DNA of 64,000 nucleotides from Nocardia goodfellowii (lineage in GTDB: Bacteria > Actinomycetota > Actinomycetes > Mycobacteriales > Mycobacteriaceae), in the NCBI RefSeq assembly GCF_017875645.1, contig NZ_JAGGMR010000001.1, forward strand, positions 1,922,001-1,986,000, in the 5' to 3' direction. Position numbers and translations under genes: made by a program. This document shows positions 25,746 to 34,900 of this stretch, in pieces. Within the stretch, counting starts at the first letter, position 1. Each line of letters begins with the position of its first letter. The notes beneath the pieces were generated by a model. That model was given only the letters and a program-made list of their open reading frames with translations. It did not search any database and was not told the DNA's origin.

Positions 25746-26411
25746 TCAGCGCTCCTGGCGGGCGAACAAGGGCAAGGCCATGACCGCCGACGCCCACAGC
25801 CAGATGAGGGAGCCGCCGGTCAGCATCCAGCGGAAGTCGGTGGCTGCGAAGGTGATTGCGGACAGGGTGAGGTGGAGGGTGGGGATGGTGATGCTGGTGG
25901 CGAACCAGCCGGTGCGACCCTGCTGGTGGAAGCGGCGGGCGAATACGACGCAGGCGGCTAGGAGGGCTATGCCTGCTACCACCGGGGCGATGGAGTGCAG
26001 GATTCCGTGCCAGGTGATTGATTCGGGGGCGGCGTCGGGGGTGCCGACGGGGTAGCCGAAGCCTGGGTCTGTGACGAAGACGCCGCCGGCGATCAGGGCT
26101 ACGCCGTAGGTGCCGAGGAGGCGGGGGCCCCAGGTGCTGCCTATTCCGGTGGGCATGGTCCGGGCGAGGCCGATTGCGCCAGCCAGGGCCAGTAGGCCGC
26201 TGAGGACGAAGTTGGTGATCTGGATCCAGCCGAGTTCGCTGAGGCTGAGCATGCTGAGCGGGTGTTTTACTGGATCGAAGCCGACTCGGGTGGCTTCCTG
26301 GATCAGTACGGTGCCGACGAACAGAGGGCCGGCGATCGCGCCGCAGGTCAGCAGGGCTCGGGTGTTGACGGTGTGCTGCCGCGATGCGGCGGCGGCGTAG
26401 GAGGAGGTCAT
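25746..26411 (-). CDS. DUF998 family membrane protein
   Basis: The 221-residue protein has six hydrophobic segments, with LSMLSLSELGWIQITNF near 55 and a DPGFGYPVGTP loop, both typical of DUF998 proteins of unknown function. ATG 26411 has AGGAGA 4 bases upstream, so the longer ORF to 26633 is not used. Neighbouring genes are unrelated, and no operon partner is apparent. Confidence 0.8.
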   Translation of the reverse strand: MTSSYAAAASRQHTVNTRALLTCGAIAGPLFVGTVLIQEATRVGFDPVKHPLSMLSLSELGWIQITNFVLSGLLALAGAIGLARTMPTGIGSTWGPRLLGTYGVALIAGGVFVTDPGFGYPVGTPDAAPESITWHGILHSIAPVVAGIALLAACVVFARRFHQQGRTGWFATSITIPTLHLTLSAITFAATDFRWMLTGGSLIWLWASAVMALPLFARQER

Positions 26412-26615
26412 GGGGTCTCCTGGCGGAATGTTCTCGGGAGCGGCGGTCCGAGGGTTTGCTCGGTATCTGCGTAGACGGCGCAGCACGCTGGAATTCACCG
26501 CTTCACAAAAGGATTGAAGCAAGATCAGCTGATCAGTGCTCTTGACAAACGCGCCCCACGCAAAGGCTCCCGCATCCTGACCAGGAGCGGGGCGAATTAT
26601 GGCACGATCGCGGGC

Positions 26616-27320
26616 GTGAGCGGGGTGGATCATCGCGTGGAGTCGTTGCTGTGGCCGTCCGAATGGAGGCGGGACGAGAAGCGCGAGCGGGACTATCGAG
26701 CCAGGAGCAGCGACGGTGTTCAGGTCGTGTGGGTCGACTACGACGGCGTGGGTGAGCAGGGCTTATTGGTGTCGGCAAAGCAACCAGGCAAAGGGGAGGC
26801 CATCCTCTTCACGGTCCTCGGCGGTCTGCTCACCGCGGCGGTAATCGCCGGCGTCGCACTCATCGTCGTGTACCGCGAGTGGACGACGATCGGCGGCGTG
26901 CTGTGCCTCGGTCTGTTCGCGATCCCGATGCTGCTCCTCGGCATCCACAACTGGCGCAACGCCGACAGTAAGCATCGTCCCGGCCTGCGGCTCACGCCGA
27001 CCCGCGTGGTCTACGGCGCTGCCGACGGCAATCACATCACGATGGGTTGGGAGGATATCGCGCGAATCCGGCCGTTCGTGAATGTGGTCGGCAAGCGCCG
27101 ATGGTGGAATGCGTTCAGCCTGGAGGTGCACGACCCGGAGGCGGTGCTGAGTCGTTTCGCTCCGCGAAATCGACGTCTGCACCGCAGGATTCACGGCACG
27201 GCTGTAGTCACGCTCAACGACAACCAGGTGGCGGTGCATCCGTTGCTGGCGTACCACCTGGTGCGCTACTACTACGAAAACCCGGCTGACCGCCCGGACA
27301 TCACACAGGCTCGCGTGTGA
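26616..27320 (+). CDS. Membrane protein with a central helix pair and a PH-like C-domain
   Basis: The likely product is 234 residues from GTG 26616; a TTG at 26514 would add 34 residues but has no useful ribosome site. A soluble N-part is followed by two membrane helices (about 70-93 and 98-118) and a C-domain with LRLTPTRVVYG, MGWEDIARIRPF and a basic NRRLHRRIHG segment, which suggests a PH-like fold. The ending LLAYHLVRYYYENP is typical of such actinobacterial proteins. Function unknown. Confidence 0.6.
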   Translation: MSGVDHRVESLLWPSEWRRDEKRERDYRARSSDGVQVVWVDYDGVGEQGLLVSAKQPGKGEAILFTVLGGLLTAAVIAGVALIVVYREWTTIGGVLCLGLFAIPMLLLGIHNWRNADSKHRPGLRLTPTRVVYGAADGNHITMGWEDIARIRPFVNVVGKRRWWNAFSLEVHDPEAVLSRFAPRNRRLHRRIHGTAVVTLNDNQVAVHPLLAYHLVRYYYENPADRPDITQARV

Positions 27321-27332
27321 CGCCGGACGATC

Positions 27333-27533
27333 TCAGCGTTCCGAGGACGATCCGTCTCCGTCGCGCCGCTCCTTGGACAGCCGCCACAGGAAATCGGGAT
27401 CGTCGTCCGGCCCCAGAACCCGCTTCGGCTGGGCCGCTCGCGGGGCTGGTTCGCCTATCCGTTCCGGACCGAAAGCTTTCCAGCACAGCACCGCGATTGC
27501 TACGACTGCGATGAGTGCCAACAGGTACGTCAC
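27333..27533 (-). CDS. Small single-pass membrane protein (Rv0530A-like)
   Basis: The 66-residue product begins MTYLLALIAVVAIAVLCWKAFG, one N-terminal helix, then a polar tail with LGPDDDPDFLWRLSKE. GTG 27533 is chosen because GGAGG at 27542-27546 lies 8 bases upstream; the earlier GTG at 27542 overlaps that site. It has the size and layout of mycobacterial Rv0530A. Function unknown. Confidence 0.7.
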   Translation of the reverse strand: MTYLLALIAVVAIAVLCWKAFGPERIGEPAPRAAQPKRVLGPDDDPDFLWRLSKERRDGDGSSSER

Positions 27534-27613
27534 GTGGCTCACCTCCTGGTTAGAAGGTTAGCCGCGCGCGTGCCGGATGCCCACCGCAGACACGAAATTG
27601 TTGGGTAAGACCG

Positions 27614-27639
27614 GGCGCGGGCATTGACAGGCCCGCGCC
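27614..27639. terminator. Terminator-like hairpin after bldC
   Basis: A perfect 9-bp stem (GGCGCGGGC and its complement) with an 8-base loop lies 10 bases past the bldC stop. It has no T-run, as is common in actinobacterial terminators. Confidence 0.5.
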
Positions 27640-27648
27640 TCCAGCGCG

Positions 27649-27858
27649 TCAGCGGACGGACGCCTCGGTGGTGAGCGAACGCAGTAGCTGCAGTACTTCG
27701 GACTCACGGAACCGGCGATGTCCGCCGGGGGTGCGCAGGGACCCGAGGCGCCCGGCGTGGGCCCAGCGGGTGACGGTCTTGGGATCGACGTGGAACATGG
27801 CAGCAACTTGTCCCGGTGTCAGCAGGGTGTCCTGGCCGCCGACGGTGATCGCACTCAT
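27649..27858 (-). CDS. bldC: BldC-type developmental transcription regulator
   Basis: The 69-residue protein is one MerR-like winged helix: LLTPGQVAAMFHVDPKTVTR, WAHAGRLGSLRTPGGHRRFRE, then a C-terminal helix. The VDPKTVTRWA and GGHRR(F/Y)RE signatures are those of BldC, which binds DNA as asymmetric head-to-tail oligomers in Streptomyces. GAGAGG lies 6 bases before ATG 27858; longer ORF extensions have no support. It probably autoregulates from the 180-base gap shared with the divergent DUF4229 gene. Confidence 0.88.
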   Translation of the reverse strand: MSAITVGGQDTLLTPGQVAAMFHVDPKTVTRWAHAGRLGSLRTPGGHRRFRESEVLQLLRSLTTEASVR

Positions 27859-28028
27859 AGCAAACCTCTCCGTTCTCGACAGTTCCCTCATCAGATGGCG
27901 CCATCGTTGCACCCCAACCCCTAGGTACGCGAACCACCTACGTTTGGTAAAGGCGAAGTAATGGACAAATGGGATAGGCGCCCGACCTCGGCGATGGGTA
28001 GGGACCGAGGGCGGGCAACAGCTTCGCA

Positions 28029-28034
28029 TACGCT
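28029..28034 (+). promoter_or_regulatory. -10 element of the DUF4229/cysteine synthase operon
   Basis: TACGCT is followed by 7 bases and GTG 28042, a leaderless arrangement. Confidence 0.45.
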
Positions 28035-28041
28035 GGCAGAC

Positions 28042-28377
28042 GTGAGCGACGCAACTCAGCCAGATCGGGCATCCGCCCAGCAAACCCCGAACAAGCGGCT
28101 GGTCCGCAATCTCGCGCTGTACACCCTGGCCAGGCTGGTACTGGTCGCGGTCATCACGGCCGTGATCGTGCTGGTGGCGAAGCTGGTGAAGGTCGAGATC
28201 CCGATTGTGGTGGCGGCGCTGTTCGCGCTGATCATCGCGATGCCGCTGTCGCTGACCTTGTTCAAGAAACTGCGCACCCGGGTCAACGAGGACATCGCGC
28301 AGGTGGACGCCAAGCGGCGTGCGGACAAGGCGCAGCTGCGTGCCCGCCTGCGGGGTGAGACGGAGGACGGCAAGTGA
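28042..28377 (+). CDS. DUF4229 membrane protein
   Basis: From GTG 28042 the product is 111 residues: a polar N-terminus, two adjacent membrane helices ([20 protein letters not shown] and [20 protein letters not shown]), and a charged Lys/Arg-rich helical tail. This matches DUF4229 proteins found next to menaquinone/haem genes in actinobacteria; the role is unknown. Its stop overlaps the next start (GTGA). Confidence 0.8.
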   Translation: MSDATQPDRASAQQTPNKRLVRNLALYTLARLVLVAVITAVIVLVAKLVKVEIPIVVAALFALIIAMPLSLTLFKKLRTRVNEDIAQVDAKRRADKAQLRARLRGETEDGK

Positions 28378-29459
28378 AGTTCTGCGATCAGAGCGCGCCC
28401 CGCGACTGGGTCGACAACGCGGTCCGCCTGATCGACGCCGATACCCAGCGCAGCGCGGACACGCATCTGCTGCGCTATCCGCTGCCCGCCGAGTGGGGCA
28501 TCCAGCTGTACTTGAAGGACGAATCCACCCACATCACAGGCAGTTTGAAGCATCGCCTGGCGCGTTCGCTGTTCCTCTACGCGATCTGCAACGGCTGGGT
28601 TACCGAGGGCACCACCGTGGTCGAGGCGTCCTCGGGTTCGACCGCCGTCAGCGAGGCGTATTTCGCGAAACTGCTCGGCCTGGATTTCGTCGCGGTGATG
28701 CCCGCGAGTACTTCGCCGCAGAAGATCGCGCTGATCGAAGCACAAGGGGGCCGTTGCCATTTCGTGCAGCGCCCGCCGGACATGTACACCGAGGCGGCGC
28801 GGCTGGCACGCGAATCCGGCGGCCACTACATGGATCAGTTCACCCACGCGGAACGCGCCACCGACTGGCGCGGCAACAACAACATCGCCGAATCCATCTT
28901 TCAGCAAATGGAATTGGAACCCTGCCCGGTGCCGGAGTGGATCGTGGTCGGCGCGGGCACCGGCGGCACCAGCGCCACCATCGGCCGCTACATCCGCTAT
29001 CGCCGCCACGCCACCAAACTGGCCGTGGTGGATCCGGAGAACTCCGCCTTCTACGGCGGCTACGAAACCGCCGACGCGGGCTATCAGACCGGAATGCCCT
29101 CGCGCATCGAGGGAATCGGCCGCCCGCGGGTCGAGCCGTCGTTCATCGGACAGGTCATCGATCGGATGATCCACGTGCCGGACGCCGCCTCCATCGCGGC
29201 CGCACGACATGCCAGTGTCGCGCTCGGGCGGCGCGTCGGCGGGTCCACCGGTACCAACCTGTGGGGCGTGTGGGCGCTGATCGGCGAGATGCTGGCGGCG
29301 GGACGCTCGGGCAGCGTCGTCACGCTGCTCTGTGATGGCGGAGATCGCTACTCGGGCACGTATTTCGACGATTCCTGGGTCGCCGCGCAGGGCATGAGCC
29401 TGGCCGAGCCCACCGCGATCCTGGAGAAGTTCCACGCCTCCGGCGTCTGGACCGGCTAG
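28374..29459 (+). CDS. PLP-dependent cysteine synthase / cysteine desulfhydrase-like protein
   Basis: The 361-residue fold-type II PLP enzyme has the PLP-lysine in [15 protein letters not shown] near 48, the substrate loop [13 protein letters not shown] near 88, the phosphate-binding glycine loop [12 protein letters not shown] near 200, and a C-terminal [14 protein letters not shown]. This form resembles mycobacterial Cds1-type cysteine desulfhydrases rather than canonical CysK. It may release sulfide from cysteine; the direction of the reaction is not decided by sequence. It is coupled to DUF4229 and followed by a strong terminator. Confidence 0.85.
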   Translation: MKFCDQSAPRDWVDNAVRLIDADTQRSADTHLLRYPLPAEWGIQLYLKDESTHITGSLKHRLARSLFLYAICNGWVTEGTTVVEASSGSTAVSEAYFAKLLGLDFVAVMPASTSPQKIALIEAQGGRCHFVQRPPDMYTEAARLARESGGHYMDQFTHAERATDWRGNNNIAESIFQQMELEPCPVPEWIVVGAGTGGTSATIGRYIRYRRHATKLAVVDPENSAFYGGYETADAGYQTGMPSRIEGIGRPRVEPSFIGQVIDRMIHVPDAASIAAARHASVALGRRVGGSTGTNLWGVWALIGEMLAAGRSGSVVTLLCDGGDRYSGTYFDDSWVAAQGMSLAEPTAILEKFHASGVWTG

Positions 29460-29472
29460 GCCCGATCACTGC

Positions 29473-29507
29473 CGAACGCCCCCGTGCCGCTCGCACGGGG
29501 GCGTTCG
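29473..29507 (+). terminator. Strong intrinsic terminator
   Basis: A perfect 15-bp stem (CGAACGCCCCCGTGC with its complement) and a 5-base loop are followed by TGTTTT. Confidence 0.93.
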
Positions 29508-29529
29508 TGTTTTCCGTGGGCGAACATGC

Positions 29530-29573
29530 GTCAATTTTTGTTGACACGAGGCGAAGCGTCAACCAAAATTGAC
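29530..29573. promoter_or_regulatory. Paired GTCAA-N6-TTGAC operators over the HTH/Clp-N promoter
   Basis: Two 16-bp dyads, GTCAATTTTTGTTGAC (29530-29545) and GTCAACCAAAATTGAC (29558-29573), have centres 28 bases apart and are also near-perfect inverted copies of each other. TTGACA at 29541 and CAAAAT at 29564 (17-base spacing) make a promoter ending at ATG 29577, so both sites cover promoter boxes. Autorepression by the downstream HTH protein is the simplest reading. Confidence 0.75.
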
Positions 29574-29576
29574 GGC

Positions 29577-29798
29577 ATGACAGAAGCAACCAACCTGGCG
29601 GCCGCCGCCGGCAGTCCCGACCCCAGGGTCGGTCTGCGCGCGGTGCTCGCACTGCGTCGGCTGCTCGAACGTCTGGAAGCGATTCAGGTCGCCAATGCCC
29701 GGGAACAGGGCTGGTCCTGGCAATCCATCGCCGAAGCGCTCGAGGTCAGCAAGCAGGCGGTCCATCAGAAGTACAACCGGAGAGGCAGGAACCGCTGA
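29577..29798 (+). CDS. Small helix-turn-helix regulator paired with a Clp-N protein
   Basis: The 73-residue protein has an N-terminal helical part (LRAVLALRRLLERLEAIQVA) and an HTH (QGWSWQSIAEALEVSKQAVH, then QKYNRR). Actinobacteria often place such a protein before a Clp-N-domain protein. It starts at ATG 29577 on an apparently leaderless mRNA and overlaps the next gene as TGATG. It probably binds the twin palindromes directly upstream of its own start. Confidence 0.85.
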   Translation: MTEATNLAAAAGSPDPRVGLRAVLALRRLLERLEAIQVANAREQGWSWQSIAEALEVSKQAVHQKYNRRGRNR

Positions 29799-30400
29799 TG
29801 TTCGAACGGTTCAGCAAGGCGGCGCGGACGGCCGTGGTCGTCGCGCAGGAGGACGCGCGAGAATTGCGCTCCGACAACATCGACGTCGAGCATGTGCTGC
29901 TGGGCTTGCTCGCGCAGGGCGAGCCCGAACTGAAAGCGCTGCTGGCGGAGGCTGGTCTCACCCACGAGGGTGTGCTGGACACCCTCGCGCCAGGTGCCGA
30001 CGCGCCCACCGGGGCGCAGGGGGAACCGCTGGGCGCGGAAGACGCGGAGGCGCTGCGCTCGATCGGTATCGACCTCGACGCGGTGCGGGAAAGTCTGGAA
30101 GCCACCTTCGGCGCGGACGCGCTGGACCGCGCCGTGCCGGTGGAGGAGAAGCGCGGCCGGTTCGGCTTCGGGGGTCCGAAGGTGTTCGGGCACATCCCTT
30201 TCACCCGGGATGCGAAGAAGATCCTGGAGCTGTCGCTGCGGGAAACGACGGCGCGCAAGGATGACAGCATCCAGTCCGGGCACATCCTGCTCGCGATCCT
30301 GCGCGCCCCGAACGCGACCACCGCCCGGCTGCTCGGCGGCAAGGACACCATCGAGGGTTTGCGCCCGAAGGTGCATGCCCTGCTCGATCGCGCGGCCTGA
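29798..30400 (+). CDS. Clp protease N-terminal domain protein without an ATPase
   Basis: The 200-residue product has two Clp-N (double helical repeat) units: residues 1-50 (MFERFSKAARTAVVVAQEDA, IDVEHVLLGLL) and residues 130-200 (HIPFTRDAKKILELSLRETT, IQSGHILLAILR), with a variable middle. It lacks AAA+ motifs, so it may act as an adaptor or substrate-binding module, like ClpC accessory proteins. It is coupled to the HTH gene by a 1-base TGATG overlap. Confidence 0.88.
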   Translation: MFERFSKAARTAVVVAQEDARELRSDNIDVEHVLLGLLAQGEPELKALLAEAGLTHEGVLDTLAPGADAPTGAQGEPLGAEDAEALRSIGIDLDAVRESLEATFGADALDRAVPVEEKRGRFGFGGPKVFGHIPFTRDAKKILELSLRETTARKDDSIQSGHILLAILRAPNATTARLLGGKDTIEGLRPKVHALLDRAA

Positions 30401-30460
30401 GGCGGGCCGAAACGGGACTGGTCACCGTGTTTTGCGCGCGCCCCGTGCGCGCATCCGGCC

Positions 30461-30466
30461 TAGCAT
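30461..30466 (+). promoter_or_regulatory. -10 element of the holin-fold gene
   Basis: TAGCAT is followed by 6 bases and ATG 30473, a leaderless arrangement. Confidence 0.5.
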
Positions 30467-30472
30467 GGCCCC

Positions 30473-30859
30473 ATGCAGCTTCTGATTCGGTTGATCATCA
30501 ACGCAGTGGCCATCTGGCTGGCCGCCGCCTGGGTCGACAAGATCGACATCGTCTATCCGGCGGACCAGGGCAATGGCGGGAAGATCATCACGGTGCTTGT
30601 CATCGCGGCGGTGTTCACTCTGGTGAACGCCCTGGTCAAACCCCTGGTCAAAATGCTTTCGCTGCCGCTGGTGGTGCTGACGCTCGGTCTGTTCCTGCTG
30701 ATCGTCAACGCCCTGATGCTGTTCCTGACCTCCTGGATCACCGACGCGTTCTCCGACTACGGCCTGCACATCGGCAGTTTCTGGGCGGCGATCCTCGGTG
30801 GCGTCATCATCTGGCTGGTCAACTGGGTGCTGGGAATCCTGGTCCCCGACAACGACTGA
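30473..30859 (+). CDS. Four-helix phage-holin-superfamily-IV membrane protein
   Basis: The 128-residue protein has four membrane helices (about 4-20, 39-58, 62-84, 104-124) and the VNALVKPLVKMLSLPL segment typical of the PF04020 family. The family name is historical; these are common bacterial membrane proteins, not evidence of a prophage, and no phage genes are nearby. A hairpin terminator follows before the convergent menA. Confidence 0.85.
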   Translation: MQLLIRLIINAVAIWLAAAWVDKIDIVYPADQGNGGKIITVLVIAAVFTLVNALVKPLVKMLSLPLVVLTLGLFLLIVNALMLFLTSWITDAFSDYGLHIGSFWAAILGGVIIWLVNWVLGILVPDND

Positions 30860-30879
30860 GAGCCTGTCCCCAGACTCGG

Positions 30880-30911
30880 CACACCCCCTGTAGTCCGCCA
30901 CGGGGGGTGTG
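30880..30911. terminator. Terminator between the holin-fold gene and menA
   Basis: A 9-bp stem (CACACCCCC/GGGGGTGTG) with a 14-base loop lies between convergent genes. Confidence 0.6.
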
Positions 30912-30927
30912 TTGCGTGTCGATGGTT

Positions 30928-31797
30928 TTACGCGAAGGCGAGCGCCAGTGCGGTGAGCGCGGACCAGGCGAGCAGGGCCAAGCCGGAATCACGCAGCGCG
31001 GGAATGAGTTCCAAGCCTTTTCCGCCGCCTCGAACCGGCGCGTTTGCACGGATCGCGAGCGGAATCGCGAGCAGTCCGACCAGCGCGAACGGAGTCGCCG
31101 CGACCAGCGCCAGGGTCGCGGCGAACGGGATCACCAGCAGCACCGAATGCAGTGTGCGGGTGCGGGGATCACCGAGTTTCACCGCCAGGGTGGTCTTCCC
31201 CGACTCGGTATCGGTCGGAATATCGCGCAGATTGTTCGCGACGAGCACCGCGCTGGAGAACGAACCCACCGCCACCGCGAGCACAACGCCTACCCAATCG
31301 ATTTTCTCGGCCTGCACGAACTCGGTGCCGAGCACCGCGATCAGCCCGAAGAACACGAACACCGCGATCTCACCGAATCCGCTGTAGCCGTAGGGCTTGC
31401 TGCCGCCGGTGTAGAACCAGGCTCCGGCCAGGCAGGCCACGCCGACCAGCAGCAGCCACCACGCGGTCGTCGCCGCCAGCACCAGGCCGAGCACCGCGCC
31501 GACCGTGAGACTGAGGATCGCCGCGTTCTTCACCGCGGCGGGCGTGGCCAGTTTCGAGCCGACCAGCCGCAGCGGCCCGACACGCTCGTCATCGGTGCCG
31601 CGGATACCGTCGGAATAGTCATTGGCGAAATTCACACCGACGATCAACGCCAGCGAAACCAGCAGCGCGAGAACGGCTTTCCACCACACGAAACCGCCTA
31701 CCGCGGCGGCCGCGCCGGTGCCGGCCAGCACCGGTGCGATCGCGTTCGGCAGAGTGCGGGGACGCGCGCCCTCGATCCATTGCGCTGCAGTAGCCAT
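30928..31797 (-). CDS. menA: 1,4-dihydroxy-2-naphthoate prenyltransferase
   Basis: MenA attaches the polyprenyl tail to dihydroxynaphthoate in the membrane, giving demethylmenaquinone. The 289-residue UbiA-family protein has about eight helices, the first Asp motif [14 protein letters not shown] near 57 and the second [10 protein letters not shown] near 193. TAGGCT at 31804-31809 with 6 bases to ATG 31797 indicates a leaderless mRNA. It belongs to the same pathway as menB, menD, menE and menG here, but is transcribed alone. Confidence 0.95.
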   Translation of the reverse strand: MATAAQWIEGARPRTLPNAIAPVLAGTGAAAAVGGFVWWKAVLALLVSLALIVGVNFANDYSDGIRGTDDERVGPLRLVGSKLATPAAVKNAAILSLTVGAVLGLVLAATTAWWLLLVGVACLAGAWFYTGGSKPYGYSGFGEIAVFVFFGLIAVLGTEFVQAEKIDWVGVVLAVAVGSFSSAVLVANNLRDIPTDTESGKTTLAVKLGDPRTRTLHSVLLVIPFAATLALVAATPFALVGLLAIPLAIRANAPVRGGGKGLELIPALRDSGLALLAWSALTALALAFA

Positions 31798-31803
31798 GCG
31801 CCG

Positions 31804-31809
31804 AGCCTA
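31804..31809 (-). promoter_or_regulatory. -10 element of menA
   Basis: TAGGCT on the minus strand is 6 bases before the menA ATG. Confidence 0.5.
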
Positions 31810-31917
31810 ATGGGCGCGACCGCCGCGGGCCTCCCGGGCGTGCGGCACACCACAGGCGCCGCACGCCGGAAAATCAGGAAGACCCAGCGCCTGCCGCTCG
31901 CCTAGGATTGCCGAGGA

Positions 31918-34900
31918 ATGTTGCCGGAACACAGCGGCCCGAATGGGCACAGTCGAGTGACGAAGCCCGCAGGCGAATCGGTCGTGGTGGCCCTGCTGGG
32001 CGAGATCGCGCTACGCCGCGACGGCACGCTCACCGCGGTGCCGGGCGCGCGATCCCGGCTGCTGCTGGCCGCCCTCGCCCTGCGCCCCGGCCGGGCCCGC
32101 AGCGCCGCGGCCCTGATCGACGACGTCTGGGGCGAACAGCCACCGCGCGCCCCGATGAACGCGCTGCACACCCAGGTTTCGCGGCTGCGCGCGGCGCTGC
32201 CCGAAGGAGCGCTGGAAATCGGTCCGGCCGGCTACCGGCTGATTCTGCGGCCCGATCAGGTCGACCTGACGCTGGCGGCCGAATTGCTGCGGGACGCACG
32301 CCGCCGCCAGGACAGCGGTGATGCCGCCGGCTGTGTTCAGGCGGTCGCGCAGGCCCGCCGCCTGTGGCGGGGCGAACCGAGCGCCGATCTGCCACCCGGT
32401 CAGGTAGCCGACGAACTGTCCACCGCAGCCGCGGCCCGGCTCCGCGAGCTGGACGCACTCGAACTGTCCGCCCGCCGGTCCGGTGGCGATCTCGACGGCG
32501 CGCTGCGCATCGCCCGTCGTCTGGCGGCCGAGCAACCGCTGGACGAACCCGCCCAGCTGACGCTCATGCGCCTGCTGGCCTCGACCGGCCGGGGGAACGA
32601 AGCACTGGAATCCTTCGCCGCCTTCCGCACCCGACTCGGTGATCACCTGGGTGCGGACCCCGGCCGGGAGCTGATCGAGTTGAACACCGCGATCCTGCGC
32701 GGGGAACCGCTGAACCTCACCGGCAGCGGCGATCCGGTCGGTGCCGAGAACCGCACGGCCGCGGATACCGGGGCGTCATCGGCCAATGGTCCGGCAGGCC
32801 GGCCCGCTCACCCCGACGACCGCACCGTTCAGGCAGAGCCTCAAACCGGCACTGCGACCGGAACCCTCATGGCGACCGGTCTGCGAGCCGCGCCCAACGC
32901 CCTGCTCGGTCGCGACGACGATCTGTCCGCACTCGGACGGCTGTTGCCGGAGTCCAGGGTGGTCACCGTGCTGGGTCCGGGCGGCACCGGCAAGACCCGA
33001 TTCGCCAACGAGGTGGGAGTGCGTGCGGCACAGCATCTTCCGGTCGTGCTGGTGGAGCTGGCCTCTGTGCGTGCCGACGGCACCGAGGCGGGGACCCGCG
33101 CGGAGCTGGAGGGCGCGATCGCCGCCGCGCTCGGGCTCAGCGAATTGCCGCTGGACGCCACGGGATTGCGCAAGCAGTATGTCGCCGACGCGCATCAGCG
33201 GCTGCGTGAGGCCGCGGCTGCCCGGCAGCTGTCGAGCGGTGAACTGGACGAGTTGGCGGCCCTGCGCGGCCACTTCGTGCCCGAGGCGCGACAGCGGCTG
33301 CGCGAGGCACTGGCGGCCCGCCCGATGCTGCTCATCCTCGACAACTGTGAGCATCTCATCGAGACGGTGGCGGTGATCGTCGCGGATCTGATCGGCGCCT
33401 GCCCGCGGCTCACGGTGCTCACGACCAGCCGTTCCCCGTTGATGATCACCGCCGAAACGGTGTATCCGCTGCCGCCGCTGGCGATCGACGCGGCGGGCTC
33501 GCCGGCCACCGATCTGTTCATGGCGCGGGCGCGGGCTGTCCGCCCCTCGGTGCGGCTGGATCCGGAGGTGGTCGCGCAGCTGTGCCGTACCCTCGACGGG
33601 CTGCCGCTGGCCATCGAACTGGCCGCCGCGCGGGTGCGCACGATGAGCGTCGAGGAGATCAGCGCACGGCTGACGGATCGGTTCGCGTTGCTGCGCAGCG
33701 GTGATCGCAGTTCGCCCGAACGGCACCGCACCTTGCACGCGGTGATCGATTGGAGCTGGAACCTCCTGGAGGCCGAACAGCAACTGGCGCTGCGCCGATT
33801 ATGCCGTTTCCCAGCGGGTTTCACACTCTCCGCCGCGGCGGGCGTGGCCGGGGACATCGACGACGTGGCCACCGCGGTGGACGGTTTGGTCAATCAGTCC
33901 CTGCTGACCGTGCTCGAGGACGAACGGCTCGGCACCCGCTACCGCATGCTGGAGACGGTGCGCGAATACGGTGAGGAACAGCTCGCGCGTGCGGGCGAAT
34001 CCGATCAGGTCATGGCTCGAATGGTGCTGTGGGCGCGGCACTTCGCCATTACGGCGGTCGGTACCCGGGACGACACGGATCAAGTGTGGCTGGCGCTGGC
34101 GGTGGCCGCCGAAGTCGACAATCTGCTGGCGGTGCTGCGGTATTCGCTCGAGCGCCGCGACGCGGTGACCGTGTACACGGTGTTCCCCGTACTGGGTTCG
34201 CTCTGGGTGATTCGCGGTTCACACGTCGAGGTGACGGGCTGGGCGCCGCGTTTGCTCGCGCTCGATCCCGCCGGTGCACCGGATGAGCCGTCCCCCGAAC
34301 TGCAGATAGCCTGCTACCTGCTGATGTTCCTGCATCTCGCCTATCTCGGCGATGACCTGCGCGGTTTGGCCCGGCTCCGAATCCGGGTGCGACGCTTGCT
34401 GCTTCGCGACGATCTCAGCGCACACGTGCGGTTCCTGGGCCGGGTCATGGTGGCCCGGGCGGACGGTAAGGGCGGCGGCAGACTGCTCGCGGCCGGGGTC
34501 CGCTCGCCGGATCGGGCGACCCGCGCCAGTGCGCTGATGCTGCGCGCCAATATCCGGGAGAACATGGGCGACGTGCGCGGCTCGACCGTGGACGCGATCC
34601 GCGCGCTGCGGGTGATTCCGCCCACCGAGGTATGGACGGTGGCCATGGTGTGCCGTCACCTCGGCGGCGTCTGTGGCCAGATCGCCCGCTACGACGAGGC
34701 AGTCACCTATTACGAGCGCTGCCTAGCCTTGCTCCGGCAACTGGGCACGTCGGAGGAGAGCATCGAAACCCGCGCCCACCTCGCGGCGGCCTTGGTTGGG
34801 ACCGGTCAATTGGATCGGGCCAGGCACCAGATCGATCTCGCGCTCGGTCCGGACACCGCGGCGATCGACGGAATGACCAGCACGCCGAACCATCTGGCGG

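Noticed and set aside
30473..30859. Prophage, because of the holin-family name
   Set aside because: No integrase, capsid, tail or lysin genes lie near; the family is widespread in chromosomes.
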